This document shows, in pieces, positions 1 through 9,904 of a stretch of 62,318 bases of DNA (positions are counted from its first letter, which is position 1; the number at the start of each line of letters is the position of its first letter). Location of the stretch: positions 1 to 62,318 of the forward strand of contig JAFYNH010000027.1 of NCBI GenBank assembly GCA_017549815.1, written 5' to 3'. The notes under the pieces were generated by a model. The model ran no database searches and was not told the origin of the DNA. It was given only the letters and a program-made list of their open reading frames with translations. The stretch is from Selenomonadaceae bacterium (GTDB lineage Bacteria > Bacillota > Negativicutes > Selenomonadales > Selenomonadaceae). The position numbers and the translations under genes are program-made.

Positions 1-523
1 CGTTAAAACCGTGCCCGCCTTTAGCCAACACCGCGCAACCGTATTTATCGAAAATTTTCTTTGCGTCTTGCTCTATATCGCGAGTACCGCAAATTTCTTC
101 GAGTTCAGGAATATTCGGCGTGATAACTGTTGCGAGCGGAAAAAGTTTCGTCTGCAAAGTATTAATGGCGTCGTCGTCAATCAATTTCGCGCCCGAAGTC
201 GCAACCATGACGGGGTCGACAACAATATTTTTTGCTTTATAACGATTTAACTTGTCGGCGATAATTTCAATCAGCTCCGCCGAAGATACCATGCCGATTT
301 TAACCGCGTCGGGAAAAATATCCTCAAAAATCGCGTCGAGTTGGTCGGCTAAAAATTCGGGCGTCGAATTCATAACCGAACGCACTCCTAAAGTATTCTG
401 CGCGGTCAAAGCGGTTATCGCGCTCATACCATATACGCCATTTGCCAAAAAAGTTTTCAAATCGGCTTGAATGCCCGCGCCGCCGCTACTGTCCGAACCA
501 GCGATAGTCAATGCAGTTTTCAT
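1..523 (-). CDS. thiD: Hydroxymethylpyrimidine/phosphomethylpyrimidine kinase ThiD, 3' end cut by window edge
   Basis: Reading the minus strand from the ATG at 523 gives an open frame to the window edge, about 174 residues. It begins [19 protein letters not shown], the ribokinase-fold signature of ThiD, which phosphorylates hydroxymethylpyrimidine in thiamine synthesis in the cytoplasm. Other recognisable parts are [18 protein letters not shown] and the later [12 protein letters not shown]. The family is about 260-270 residues, so roughly the last third (with the catalytic GxGD loop) lies outside. The start overlaps the proS stop by four bases (ATGA), so translation is probably coupled. No TPP riboswitch is visible upstream, where proS lies directly. 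Confidence 0.93.
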   Translation of the reverse strand, partial: MKTALTIAGSDSSGGAGIQADLKTFLANGVYGMSAITALTAQNTLGVRSVMNSTPEFLADQLDAIFEDIFPDAVKIGMVSSAELIEIIADKLNRYKAKNIVVDPVMVATSGAKLIDDDAINTLQTKLFPLATVITPNIPELEEICGTRDIEQDAKKIFDKYGCAVLAKGGHGFN

Positions 524-2235
524 AACGTCTTTAACAGCTCCAGAATCTTTGAAATGCATTCGCCGCGAGCAAAATTCATAAACTCGCCGCTCCGACGGAT
601 TTTTATTTCAACGTTGCCGCTCTCCAAAGTTTTCGGGCTAATCGTCACGCGCAACGGATAACCAATTAAATCGCAATCCTTAAATTTGACTCCTGCGCGT
701 TCCTTTCTGTCGTCAAGCAAAACATCAACGCCCGCCGCTTTAAGTTCATTATAAATTTCTTCGGCAAGGTTAAGTTGCTTATCGTCCTTAGCATTTACGG
801 GCACAACAACCACTTCAAACGGCGCGATAGCTTTATTCCAAATAATGCCGTCCTTGTCGTTGTTTTGCTCGATAGCCGCCGCCATTGTCCGACCAACTCC
901 AATTCCGTAACAGCCCATTTCAAAAAATTTCTCCAAGCCGTCTTCGTCAAGGAATTTGGCGTTCAAAGTCGCTGAATATTTCTTGCCGAGAGTGAAAACT
1001 TGCCCGACTTCAATTCCGCGTGTCATTTTAAGAGGTTCGCCACAATGCGGACACGGGTCGCCCTCTTGTACCATGCGAATATCTTTAACGATAATTTTTT
1101 TCGCGTCAAAGTCTCTGCGCGGCGTCACGTTGATAAAATGCGCGTCAACTTCATTTGCGCCCGCAACCGCATTGAACATTTCCATAACAGTTTGGTCGAC
1201 AACGATAATCGCCTTGTCGTTTAAGCCTATCGGACTCATAAAGCCCGCGCAGGAATCAGCCGCCGTTATCAATTTCTCGTCAGCCATGTAAAGATGATTC
1301 GCGCCATCGACAGCGTTCATAACTTTTATCTCGTTGACTTCGTGATCGCCGCGTACAAATGCAACTATCAGCCGTTCTTCGTCGTCCATAAACGCCACAG
1401 CTTTAATCGTTTTCTCAATCGGCACGTTCAAAAAGTTTTTAACCAGTTCAATAGTATGACAAGCGGGCGTCGAAACTTTTTCAAGCGGACGAAGTTCTTC
1501 AGTCGCCGCGCAGATAACTTTAAGCTCGGCTTTTTCGTCGCTCGCCGCATAATCGCATTTCTCGCAGTAAGCAATGCTTGATTCACCGCTCGGAGCCAAT
1601 ACCGTAAATTCATGCGAATGCCCGCCGCCGATTGCGCCGTTATCCGCCTCGACTGCACGGAATTTTAAGCCGCAACGTGTGAAAATGCGGCTGTAAGCGT
1701 CGTACATCTTTTCATAAGAAATATTCATGCCGTCAACGTCTTTATCGAACGAATATAAATCCTTCATGATAAATTCGCGGCTACGCATTAATCCAAAGCG
1801 CGGACGGCGTTCATCACGATATTTATTTTGCATTTGATAAAGCAGGAGCGGCAACTGTTTATAAGAGCGGACTTCGTCGCGAATCAGCGAAGTTATCATT
1901 TCCTCATGCGTCGGGCCAAGTGCAAATTCGCGCCCGTGTCTGTCTTTTAAACGCATCATTTCATCGCCGTAAACGCTCCAACGCCCGGATTCTTGCCAAA
2001 GTTCGGCGGGTTGCACTATCGGCATCATAATTTCTTGTCCGCCCTTTGCGTCCATTTCTTCGCGTATGATTTGCATAATCTTTTTGATTGTACGCCAACC
2101 GAGCGGCAGATATGAATAAATACCGCCGGCGGCTTTGCGAATAAAACTTGCGCGGAACATAAGTTTATGACTGATAAGTTCAGCCTCTGCGGGCGACTCG
2201 CGAAGGGTCGGCGCGTAAAGTTGGGTTGCTCTCAT
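520..2235 (-). CDS. proS: Prolyl-tRNA synthetase, bacterial type with editing insert
   Basis: Charges tRNA-Pro with proline in the cytoplasm; 571 residues, the usual length of the long bacterial form with an INS editing domain. Visible features are [17 protein letters not shown] at the N-terminus, GPTHEEMIT and [18 protein letters not shown] (class II motif 2 region), the [19 protein letters not shown] segment, a YbaK-like editing insert, and a C-terminal anticodon-binding domain. The start is placed at the ATG at 2235, because GAGGTGAT lies just upstream at good spacing. An in-frame start 33 bases further out adds [11 protein letters not shown], which is not family-like. It is followed by thiD with a 4-base overlap. 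A tRNA-Pro gene is also in this window at 43252. Confidence 0.97.
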   Translation of the reverse strand: MRATQLYAPTLRESPAEAELISHKLMFRASFIRKAAGGIYSYLPLGWRTIKKIMQIIREEMDAKGGQEIMMPIVQPAELWQESGRWSVYGDEMMRLKDRHGREFALGPTHEEMITSLIRDEVRSYKQLPLLLYQMQNKYRDERRPRFGLMRSREFIMKDLYSFDKDVDGMNISYEKMYDAYSRIFTRCGLKFRAVEADNGAIGGGHSHEFTVLAPSGESSIAYCEKCDYAASDEKAELKVICAATEELRPLEKVSTPACHTIELVKNFLNVPIEKTIKAVAFMDDEERLIVAFVRGDHEVNEIKVMNAVDGANHLYMADEKLITAADSCAGFMSPIGLNDKAIIVVDQTVMEMFNAVAGANEVDAHFINVTPRRDFDAKKIIVKDIRMVQEGDPCPHCGEPLKMTRGIEVGQVFTLGKKYSATLNAKFLDEDGLEKFFEMGCYGIGVGRTMAAAIEQNNDKDGIIWNKAIAPFEVVVVPVNAKDDKQLNLAEEIYNELKAAGVDVLLDDRKERAGVKFKDCDLIGYPLRVTISPKTLESGNVEIKIRRSGEFMNFARGECISKILELLKTL

Positions 2236-2281
2236 TAAAACTATCACCTCTAAAAAATTTTCAGCCATTATATCAAGCTTA

Positions 2282-2353
2282 GGGGATTAGGGAAATAGGG
2301 AAGTAGGGAAGTAGTTCTAATAACCTAATAACCCATTAACCTATTAACCTAGC
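2282..2353. repeat. Octamer-phased palindromic array
   Basis: Nine units in an 8-nt register: the first four are variants of GGGAAGTA and the last four variants of AACCTAAT, with GTTCTAAT between. It lies between proS and the AAA+ ATPase gene and runs into the latter: its last 18 bases encode the final five residues and the TAA stop of the ATPase (minus strand). It is the only array here with period 8 instead of 7. Confidence 0.8.
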
Positions 2354-3196
2354 GTTAGCGCGTTTGCTAGCCAAAATATTTTCGACAGCCTCAAAGACAA
2401 GATTTTTATCGAGTTCGTCGACCTTAAGGCGAGCGGCTTTGAAGGCGGCATTTAACATGGCGTTTGAAATATCGGAGCCGCTGATACCGTCGAATTTTTT
2501 AGCCAGTTCGTCGAAGTCAAGGTTATTGGGAACTTCGGGCGGCGTGTACATGCGCCAAAGTTTTTTGCGGCAATCTTCATCGGGCAAAGTAAATTTTATG
2601 TGGATAGAAATTCGGCGCATAAATGCAGGGTCGAAATTCTCAATGAAATTCGTTGCAAAGATAATAAAGTCTTGGTACTCGTTCATAAGCATGAGCATAA
2701 CGGAGCGCGTCTGATTAACGCTGACATCAACGGCTTGCGTCATATTGGTAACGCGCTTGCTTAGAATAGCGTCCGCCTCGTCGAAAAATAAAATGCTGTC
2801 GGATTTCTTAGCCGCCTCGAACGCCTTGCGAATATTTTTGGGCGTCTCGCCTACGTATTTTGATTCAATGTCTGCGTAGTTGACGATTAAGATTTTTTTG
2901 CCCAGTTCCTTAGCGATTGCGTGCGCCGCCATAGTTTTACCTGTGCCGGGTGCGCCGTAAAGATTGACGCCTATTCTGCGCGAAAATTTATGCGTTCGTT
3001 TAAATCCCCACAACTCGAATACTCGATGCGCATTCTCTGCATAAGTCGCCACGTCCAAAATCTGCGCCTTGACTTCGGCGGGCAAAATTATTTCCTCCAA
3101 TGAAAACTTCGGCTCTTCGGGAATAAAAGTTTCTTCGACAACCTCTTTTTTTTCTTCATGCTTAGGTTCTTCGGCATGTTTAGGTTTAACAGGCAT
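2336..3196 (-). CDS. AAA+ ATPase linked to restriction-modification gene
   Basis: A 286-residue AAA+ ATPase. After a charged, low-complexity N-terminus (about residues 1-35, Lys/Glu-rich), the core shows Walker A GAPGTGKT near residue 80, Walker B ILFFDEADAIL, a sensor 1 region IIFATNF and the arginine finger region FMRRI. The C-terminal lid carries ISGSDISNAMLNAA, as in FtsH/SpoVK/katanin-type ATPases. No protease or other effector domain is present. The start abuts the stop of the upstream R-M-S gene with no gap, and its Shine-Dalgarno (GGAGG) lies inside the last codons of that gene, so the two are almost certainly co-translated. The last five residues and stop are supplied by an octamer repeat array. 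The substrate is unknown; a role with the adjacent restriction-modification protein is inferred from position only. Confidence 0.9.
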   Translation of the reverse strand: MPVKPKHAEEPKHEEKKEVVEETFIPEEPKFSLEEIILPAEVKAQILDVATYAENAHRVFELWGFKRTHKFSRRIGVNLYGAPGTGKTMAAHAIAKELGKKILIVNYADIESKYVGETPKNIRKAFEAAKKSDSILFFDEADAILSKRVTNMTQAVDVSVNQTRSVMLMLMNEYQDFIIFATNFIENFDPAFMRRISIHIKFTLPDEDCRKKLWRMYTPPEVPNNLDFDELAKKFDGISGSDISNAMLNAAFKAARLKVDELDKNLVFEAVENILASKRANARLIG

Positions 3197-6100
3197 TTAT
3201 ATTTCCTCCAAAAATGTTATTGCAACGTCTTCGCCCTGTTCAATCGCAAGCTCGACTGCTCGTTTCGCCATTGATAAAAGTTTTTCCGACTCGCTCCGCA
3301 GTCTGAATGATTCAGCAATCTGCGCGTCGATTTTTTCTTGAATATCACGCGCCACAACGGGCAACGGCAAGTTCAAAAAATTTTCTCTCGATACCGCCGT
3401 TAAAATCGTTCCCGTGCATTGTTGACGCATTAAATTTTGCATAAGCTCCGACTTGAAAAGTATCAGCAACGTCGCCGCATTGAAAACTTTTGAATCGACT
3501 ACGAAAAAGCCCGTCGAACATAACGCGCCGTCCAATTCGTCTGTTATCAACGCGCAGTTTTGCAACGAACCTTCGATTGATGAAATTATAACTTGCCCCG
3601 TCTTAACGAGTCGCCGCGCCCGCGTCGGCAATTCTTCGCCCAAAATTTCATCGGGCATTGAAATATTTCCGTTTGATTCAACGTTTGCAAGTTCAATGTA
3701 TCGATAAATTTTTTCGTCATGAGGCATAAAATTTTTGTCGTGAACTTTACAAAGTTCGCCGACCGTCCCCGCAATCGTCACGAAATTTTTTAAGTCATCG
3801 TATTTGGGCTGATAAAATTCAGCGTCAAGACGACCGCTTACTCCGAAGGACGCGCTGAAAGTTTTAATCGCGACTTTTTCATTTGACGGCTTAAACTTAT
3901 CCAAGCCCAAAGCCTCCGACAACATTCTTTCCGCCGCGTGATAAGTCTTATCGGCTTTTATTAAGCAATCATAAGCTCGCCGAAAATTTTTGCGAATCAG
4001 TTCCTGAAACTCTTTCGACAGAATAGGTAATTCAATCTCCCTGACTTCTTCGGGATTAACATTCGTTTGATTGATAGATTGCCGCGCCCTGCGTTTTATA
4101 TCTGCAATGCCATATTTTGTGTTCAAATAAGCTGTGAGATATTCGGGAAAAATAATTTCTTCATTACAAACTAATCTGACAAGATAAGAAGCGAAAATTT
4201 TGCCGTCGTTGTCTGCCGCATAATATATACCGGTACGACCGACGAATTGATAAGAATTTGTTCGATTAAATAGAACGTCTCCATTATTAAGTTTAAATTT
4301 TTCAAAATCCGTATGTGAAATGTCAGCAAATTTTTTTACGGTTGTATCGCAAAGTTGATTGTGGATTTCATTCATTCGATAAATCGGGAAGCCGTCGCCG
4401 TCTTCGTTCATTTCAATAGAAATTCCGTATTGAACACTTGAAAGGCAATCGCCGATTTTTCTATAGACAAAATTTTTATTTTTGAAAGGTTCGCGGATAC
4501 AAAAGTCGCTGTCAATGCGAAAATCTTTGTTAGCCGCGCAGGTTGATAAAAATTTTTCTGTACACTCCAGCTCCTCCGAAAGGCGGCGATGCTTTTCCGC
4601 GTCGAAGGAGCTTTGCTCAAAAAAACTTAAGCCCTCACGCTTTGCAAATTCAATGAAAGCCTCAGCGATTCCGTCGCGTGTCAAGCCGTCATGATTGAAT
4701 AAATCATGCTTAACGATTGTGTGTCCGTGTTTATCGCGCAACAGTTTATCGCCGTCATGCTCCAAAATTTTTTCTCCCGAATTGTCTTTTGACGGCTCCC
4801 GCATTGTCGCAAAAAATATCGGATAATCTTCGCGGCGCGGACAAAGTTCATCGTCCCATTTCTGAATAAATAAAACGCTGGTCTTGGTTCCCGTGTGCGG
4901 CTTAAAAACATTTCCATGCAAGCCGACGACCGCCAAAATCCGACAACGTTCCGCAATGAAGTCGCGAATATATTTGTCGCTCGAATTGTTGAATCGACCT
5001 TGCGGCAAGATAATAGCCATGCGCCCGCCCGCCTTGAGGAAGTTCAAATTGCGTTCAATGAAAAGTATATCGCGCCCAACTTTGCTTTGATATTTTCCCT
5101 TAGAATTTTTGCCGAGTTCGTATTTAGAAATGATTCGACTTTCTTTGATGTCGCCCGCAAACGGCGGATTCGCCATAACTATATCGAAGTTAAAGCGGCT
5201 GTTATCATTCTTGGCGGCGCGGAGCCTGCGTAATTTCTTCCAGCCCTCGTTATAAATATCAAGCCAATCTTGGTCGATAATCTCTTCCCAGCGTTCATAG
5301 TCGAGCGTGTTTAAATGCATAACGTTGGTTTTGCCGTCGCCCGCGATTAAGTTCAGCGTCCGAGCAACGCGGACTGTTTTCTCGTCAAAATCAATCGCGA
5401 AAATATTTTCGTTGACGTAATCCTCACATTCGGGCGGCTTGCGTTCGGCGGTGAATAAATGACTTTGTTCAATGCCGCGCTCCGCCAAAATATTTTTCCA
5501 GACATAAAAAGTCGTATGAACGGGAAAACCGCATGAACCCGCTGCCGTATCAATCATAGTTTCGGACGACTTGGGATTGAGCATTTTAACGCACATATCG
5601 ATAACGTAGCGCGGAGTAAAGAATTGTCCTTTCTCGCCCTTCTGCGACTTACTCATCAGATATTCAAAGGCGTCATCAATTACGTCGAGATTTGAATTGA
5701 AAAGTTTAACGCCCTGCAATGACGAAACGCAAATTGCCAAATGCGACGGCGTTAATCTGATTCTGTCGTCTGCCGTAAAAACTCCCTGCCATTTATCTTT
5801 GGCGCGGTCGAAAAGATTTTGAATGGTATCCTTTAAATCGGAGTCGGTTTCGCTGTAATTCCAAAACTCAAGCGTTCGATTTTTATCGCGCCCGCTCAGC
5901 ATTTCATCATAAAGCTTTGTATAAATCAGCTTAAAGACTTCCTCGAACACGTCAACGCCCGCATTTGCCAAAACTTCATCTTCCAATTCGCGGATAAGGT
6001 CGGCAAGCGTTTTATTCTCGCGCAAAAGTTTATCGTCGGCGATTAAGTTTTCAATGGTGCGGCGTTCGTGAAGAATGTCCTTTAATTTCTGTGTGGCTCG

Positions 6101-6589
6101 CGGAATATCGGGAATATCTTCAAAATAATTCGGGTCTTTGCGGTGATAGAAAGAAATTTTTTCGCCGTTCGTCCAGACGCCCATAGTCGCGCCGGTCGCG
6201 TTGCAGTAAGATTTGAGTTGCTCCTTGCCGTCTTTGAGTTTAGGTTTCTTAACTTCGACGATAATATATTCGGTCGTCGGGTGATTCGGTTCAAAAATAA
6301 CAATGTCGGCTCGTTTAGTCTCGCGCCCGAAATTAATTGCATGTTCAACTTTCATTTGCGAAGGTTGATAGCCGTATTCGTCAATCAGCTTGCGAATGAA
6401 CATTTGGCGAACGGCTTCTTCGGGCGTTAAACGAATTTCTTTATTGCGGACGAAACATTTTATAAAAGGCGTCTCCTTGCCACGAATGATTTTAGTATAA
6501 GTCGCCGCCTCGACCGCCTCAATCTGCGCGGGCTTAAAAATAGTGCTTTTATGCGTCGAATCGCTTAATAAATTTTCAAGTCGGTACAA
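3197..6589 (-). CDS. Single-chain restriction-modification-specificity protein (type IIG / type I-like fusion)
   Basis: About 1130 residues combining three activities. The N-terminal quarter is an HsdR_N-like PD-(D/E)xK nuclease domain: RADIVIFE then IIVEVKKP, followed by QLKSYCNATGA and TNG. The middle is an HsdM-type N6-adenine methylase with DTAAGSCGFP (motif I) and IVMANPPF (motif IV). The C-terminal part looks like an HsdS subunit with two target-recognition domains (YRKIGDCLSSVQYG and later GRLDAEFYQP). No helicase/translocase module is present, so it would cut like a type IIG enzyme rather than a classic type I. The start is taken as TTG at 6589, six bases after GGAGGG; a longer frame begins at another TTG (6646) without a ribosome site. 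The AAA+ ATPase gene follows directly. No separate hsdR, hsdM or hsdS is visible. Confidence 0.9.
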   Translation of the reverse strand: MYRLENLLSDSTHKSTIFKPAQIEAVEAATYTKIIRGKETPFIKCFVRNKEIRLTPEEAVRQMFIRKLIDEYGYQPSQMKVEHAINFGRETKRADIVIFEPNHPTTEYIIVEVKKPKLKDGKEQLKSYCNATGATMGVWTNGEKISFYHRKDPNYFEDIPDIPRATQKLKDILHERRTIENLIADDKLLRENKTLADLIRELEDEVLANAGVDVFEEVFKLIYTKLYDEMLSGRDKNRTLEFWNYSETDSDLKDTIQNLFDRAKDKWQGVFTADDRIRLTPSHLAICVSSLQGVKLFNSNLDVIDDAFEYLMSKSQKGEKGQFFTPRYVIDMCVKMLNPKSSETMIDTAAGSCGFPVHTTFYVWKNILAERGIEQSHLFTAERKPPECEDYVNENIFAIDFDEKTVRVARTLNLIAGDGKTNVMHLNTLDYERWEEIIDQDWLDIYNEGWKKLRRLRAAKNDNSRFNFDIVMANPPFAGDIKESRIISKYELGKNSKGKYQSKVGRDILFIERNLNFLKAGGRMAIILPQGRFNNSSDKYIRDFIAERCRILAVVGLHGNVFKPHTGTKTSVLFIQKWDDELCPRREDYPIFFATMREPSKDNSGEKILEHDGDKLLRDKHGHTIVKHDLFNHDGLTRDGIAEAFIEFAKREGLSFFEQSSFDAEKHRRLSEELECTEKFLSTCAANKDFRIDSDFCIREPFKNKNFVYRKIGDCLSSVQYGISIEMNEDGDGFPIYRMNEIHNQLCDTTVKKFADISHTDFEKFKLNNGDVLFNRTNSYQFVGRTGIYYAADNDGKIFASYLVRLVCNEEIIFPEYLTAYLNTKYGIADIKRRARQSINQTNVNPEEVREIELPILSKEFQELIRKNFRRAYDCLIKADKTYHAAERMLSEALGLDKFKPSNEKVAIKTFSASFGVSGRLDAEFYQPKYDDLKNFVTIAGTVGELCKVHDKNFMPHDEKIYRYIELANVESNGNISMPDEILGEELPTRARRLVKTGQVIISSIEGSLQNCALITDELDGALCSTGFFVVDSKVFNAATLLILFKSELMQNLMRQQCTGTILTAVSRENFLNLPLPVVARDIQEKIDAQIAESFRLRSESEKLLSMAKRAVELAIEQGEDVAITFLEEI

Positions 6590-6730
6590 AAAAATCCCTC
6601 CCTCGTTCGAGAAAGATTTTATCATAAATGAAACTTTATAGCTCAAAAATTTTTAATGAATTGTTAAAAAAAGCCTGTTCACAAAAGGCTAGGAAGTCTT
6701 GAGTGACAATTTCATTTCGCATAAAAAAAC

Positions 6731-6780
6731 TCCTCGTAATTTGACGTTCTGAAAACGAACTTAACATTACGAGGAATTTT
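6731..6780. terminator. Bidirectional intrinsic terminator
   Basis: A perfect 10-bp stem TCCTCGTAAT / ATTACGAGGA closes an imperfectly paired interior. An A-run precedes it and a T-run follows it on the plus strand. It follows the stop of the minus-strand epimerase at 6790 and separates that operon from the R-M-S gene. Confidence 0.8.
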
Positions 6781-6789
6781 TTCAAACAG

Positions 6790-7692
6790 TCATTTAAACG
6801 AATCTAATATCTGAGAAATGCCTTCCTCAAACGAAATCTGCGGCTTAAAGCCCGTGTCCCTTTTTAAATCAGAAATATCTGCCTCCAGATACATCACTTG
6901 ATTTTTTGCATAAGGTTTGCCGCCAAAGTTCAGCGGCACATTCGACTTTATCAGCCGATAAATTGTTTCAAGATATTTCTTTAGCGGCTGACCTATTCCA
7001 CTGCCTATTACATATACGCCTTCGGTTGAGCATTCCCCCAACAATCTGAAAGCGCGGGCGGCATCTTCGGCATAAAGATAATCCCAAATCTGCTCGCAAC
7101 CTGTAAGGACAGGTGAGATATTATTTTTAAAGCAGTTAATCACATAACTAATCAGAGTATACTCAGCGTCGTTAATTCCGTAAGTGCTTACAATCCTTGA
7201 CCAAACAAAAGTTATACCCAAAGAGTTGCAAAGCATTTCTGCCAACTTGCCCGCCGTAAATTTCGAGACGCCGTAAGCCGTAAAAGGACGAATCGGAGTA
7301 TCGCGATTTAAAGGTTTGTTGCTCAATCCGTACTCGGCTTGAGAACCGGCAAATATGAATTTGTGACAACCGCATTTTTTGGCAAGACGAACAGCGTCAA
7401 GAGTATAGCGGATATTCGCCTCTTGAATGTCAACATTCGTCCGCCCTTCGTGAGTCGTCACCGCCCAAGCAAAGTGATAAAAAACATCGGCGTCATTAAA
7501 ATTCGGCGTAACCTCTGCGAGTTCGTCGAGATTCGCTTCCATTATTTGGAGCCGCGCAGATTTCGGCAGACGATAAAAATTTTTGGAATTGCGATGAACG
7601 ACAGCGACAACTTCAATATCGTTCTTTAAACATTCCTCAATCGTCGCAACGCCCAGCATACTCATTGCGCCCGTCACTAAAATTTTTTTCAT
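6790..7692 (-). CDS. NAD-dependent sugar epimerase/dehydratase (extended SDR)
   Basis: A 300-residue extended short-chain dehydrogenase/reductase. It starts MKKILVTGAMSMLG (glycine-rich NAD-binding turn), has the catalytic YGVSK (Tyr and Lys three apart) and an FAGSQAEYG segment, and ends at normal family length, so it appears intact. Such enzymes epimerise, reduce or dehydrate nucleotide-activated sugars in the cytoplasm. It is the most downstream gene of a run of CDP-sugar genes and overlaps the transketolase remnant by four bases (ATGA). All the genes upstream of it in this run are broken, so its original pathway is probably lost. The exact sugar substrate cannot be told from sequence. Confidence 0.88.
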   Translation of the reverse strand: MKKILVTGAMSMLGVATIEECLKNDIEVVAVVHRNSKNFYRLPKSARLQIMEANLDELAEVTPNFNDADVFYHFAWAVTTHEGRTNVDIQEANIRYTLDAVRLAKKCGCHKFIFAGSQAEYGLSNKPLNRDTPIRPFTAYGVSKFTAGKLAEMLCNSLGITFVWSRIVSTYGINDAEYTLISYVINCFKNNISPVLTGCEQIWDYLYAEDAARAFRLLGECSTEGVYVIGSGIGQPLKKYLETIYRLIKSNVPLNFGGKPYAKNQVMYLEADISDLKRDTGFKPQISFEEGISQILDSFK

Positions 7693-8530
7693 GATTCCGT
7701 TACCGCCTTGAAAATATTTTCAGCCGTCAGCTTATAGTAAGCCCTCAAATAATCTTGACTGCCGACAACGTCAGTGAACTCGTCGCGCAAGCCGATTTTC
7801 TTAAGTTGAGCCTTTGAACCTTTCATCTCCGATATAACCTCGGCGACCGCCGACCCGAAGCCGCCGATTATATTATTTTCCTCAACCGTCACGATAACTT
7901 TGCATTGCCGCGCATAATTTTCAATGACTTCAACATCTATCGGCTTAATCGTCGGAAAAGTAAAAAACGCCGTGCTTATCTCTGCGTCGTTTAATTGCTC
8001 CGCCGCCTTCAATGCCTCTGTGGAAATTGCACCTGTCGAAAAAATCGCGCAGTCTGTCCCGTCTAAAATTTTAATCGCTTTTCCAATTTTATAGCCGTCA
8101 ATCTTTTGCTTATGAATAAAGACGTCACGACCTTTGCTGAGCCGAATATAACAAGGCGTATCGATTTTATGGGCGACTAAAGTCACTGCAACCGCCTCAT
8201 GCGGGTCTGCGGGCGAAAATATCCTTAATTCGGGTATGGCACGCATTACCGATAAACCTTCCGTCGCGTGATGCGTTATGCCGAGAGTGCCGTAAGATTT
8301 AAATTCTTCCTCCGAAATCAAACCTTTTCTTTATAAAGCAACATATATAGCGGCTCCCGCATGTCCTTTGCTCAGAATAATGCGTGTACGGTTTTTATCA
8401 TGATTGCGCAGCTGTTTCACGTCGGCAAAATACGTATACAATGCCAAAATTTCACTATCCAACAAAAAAATCACCCTCTAAGCTTCTCACAGCTCATGCC
8501 GGGTGACTGCTAATGCAAAATGGTCAGTTC
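7689..8530 (-). pseudogene. Transketolase-like gene: N- and C-terminal subunits fused by internal deletion, with stop
   Basis: The readable part (7689-8321) encodes a transketolase C-terminal subunit beginning in the middle of its pyrimidine-binding domain: GTLGITHHATEGLSVMRA then FSPADPHEAV. Directly upstream in the same frame is the thiamine-diphosphate subunit signature RIILSKGHAGAAIYVAL, then an in-frame TAA (8331-8333), then RKGLISEEEFKSYG. Normally ILSKGHA..GLISEEE belongs to the N-terminal subunit and TLGITHHA to the separate C-terminal one, so about half of the former and the first third of the latter have been deleted. Further upstream only scraps remain (HPGMSC-like in shifted frames up to about 8530). 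It lies between two SDR genes, typical of branched CDP-sugar clusters. No working enzyme can be made from this. Confidence 0.85.
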
Positions 8531-8536
8531 ATTTTT

Positions 8537-9444
8537 CTAAGTCTGTTTCAAAAATTTTTTTATTCCCTCTTGCAAAGGAATTTTCGGTTGCCAACTAGGC
8601 AAGAGCTTATACGAATGCCACGGAACCATAATTTCTCGTGCGCGGTACGGTCGTCCGCCCCACTCGATTGAAAGTTTTTTACCCGCGACATCCTCAAATA
8701 TTTTTACGACTTCTCGCAACGGAATCGGCTTGGTAGACGATACGCCATAAGTTCCGCAATAATCGTATTTGCAAGCTGTCAAGTATTTTCCCGCCAATAC
8801 GAATGCCTCAACGACATCATCGATATAAACAATGTCAATCAGCTGTTCGCCGGGCGACATCTTTAAGGCCTCGCCCGTCTCGGAAATTTTCTTTAACAAG
8901 CCCAAAATTTTTCCGCGCTTATCATCAGCTCCATAAGTATCGAACAAGTGGAGATCAATGCATTTTAAGTTCCGCGCTTCAACATAATATTTAATGACCC
9001 CGCTGAACGCTTCTTTAGTTGCCGCGTACAGATTTACGGGGCTATACTCGGCGTTATTAAAGTGTTGAAAAAAAGTCCCGACGTTCACGAAATTATAAAC
9101 GGCATTGGTAATTATCGCTTCAAGGAGTTCCGTGCCGAAAGTTTATTGCTTTGAATCAAGCCTTGAATATCCTCGAACTTATGTTGAGCAGTTAAAAGCC
9201 ATGACGCCAAATGATAAACCACATCGGGGCGGCGGTTATCAGCGCACAAATCGGTTACTATATTCAAAACAGTATTGTCTTTGTCGTAAACGTGAAACCG
9301 AACATTGCGGCGAAGATTCTCGCTTAGTTCATTAACTTTGGAAGTCGGGCGGACAATCGCATGAACTTCATGACCGTCGTTGACAAGTCGTTCGCCCAAA
9401 TGATGTCCGATAAAGCCCGTTATGCCTGTCATTAAAATTTTCAT
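8537..9444 (-). pseudogene. NAD-dependent sugar epimerase (SDR) split by a frameshift
   Basis: Two frames together make a normal extended SDR of about 302 residues. Residues from 9444 read MKILMTGITGFIGHHLGE (NAD-binding turn) through DVVYHLASW to DIQGLIQSN. After the frameshift at about 9143-9144 the sequence resumes as TFGTELLEAI, then NVGTFFQ, YAATKE (catalytic Tyr/Lys) and the usual C-terminus GGRPYRAREI. One base appears to be missing at the break. The start overlaps the RfbH remnant stop by four bases, as in an intact operon. A sequencing error could also cause this, but the neighbours are damaged by larger lesions, so genuine decay is more likely. Confidence 0.85.
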
Positions 9445-9904
9445 CTTATTGCCTCATGGATTACTTTAATCATGTAATCGATTTTCTCGTCCGTCATGCC
9501 GGGATAAACACCAATCCAAAAAGTATCGTTCATAATCCTATCGGTATTATCAAGCCCGCCAACGACTCGATAACCTTTGCCGCTAGTCCGCGTTTCGTCA
9601 AAGCACGGGTGCTTAATCAAATTGCCCGAAAATAACATACGCGTTTGGATATTGCGCTCCTCGATATATTTCACAACTTTATTGCGCTCAACGCCTGCGC
9701 GGCACGTCAAGAGAAAACCAAACCAGCTAGGATTAGAATTTTCGCAGGGCGTCGGCAGAATAAGTTTATCTTCCAAATCGCTCAAGCCCGCCAGTAAGCA
9801 CGAAAAGTTTTGGCGACGACGTTCAATGAATGAAGGCAACTTTTTCAACTGAGCACAACCAACCGTCGCTTGCATATCCGTCGTCTTCAAGTTGTAACCG
9901 GGGG
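9441..9904 (-). pseudogene. RfbH-like CDP-4-keto-6-deoxyglucose-3-dehydrase, C-terminal remnant
   Basis: Encodes only the last third of a DegT/DnrJ/EryC1-family enzyme of the RfbH (E1/DdhC) type: GYNLKTTDMQATVGCAQLKK, then SWFGFLLTC, NIQTRMLFSGNL and a normal C-terminus. RfbH uses PMP and an iron-sulfur cluster to remove the 3-hydroxyl in CDP-dideoxyhexose synthesis. The family is about 430 residues; here the PLP/PMP-binding N-terminal two thirds are missing and the remnant is joined at about 9904 to the start of a GT8 gene in another frame. The longest start-to-stop frame begins at a TTG at 9890, which is not a plausible natural start. Confidence 0.85.

Noticed and set aside
2236..2281. T-box or other leader before proS
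   Set aside because: Only 46 bases between the start and the octamer array; no stem-loop or T-box sequence seen.
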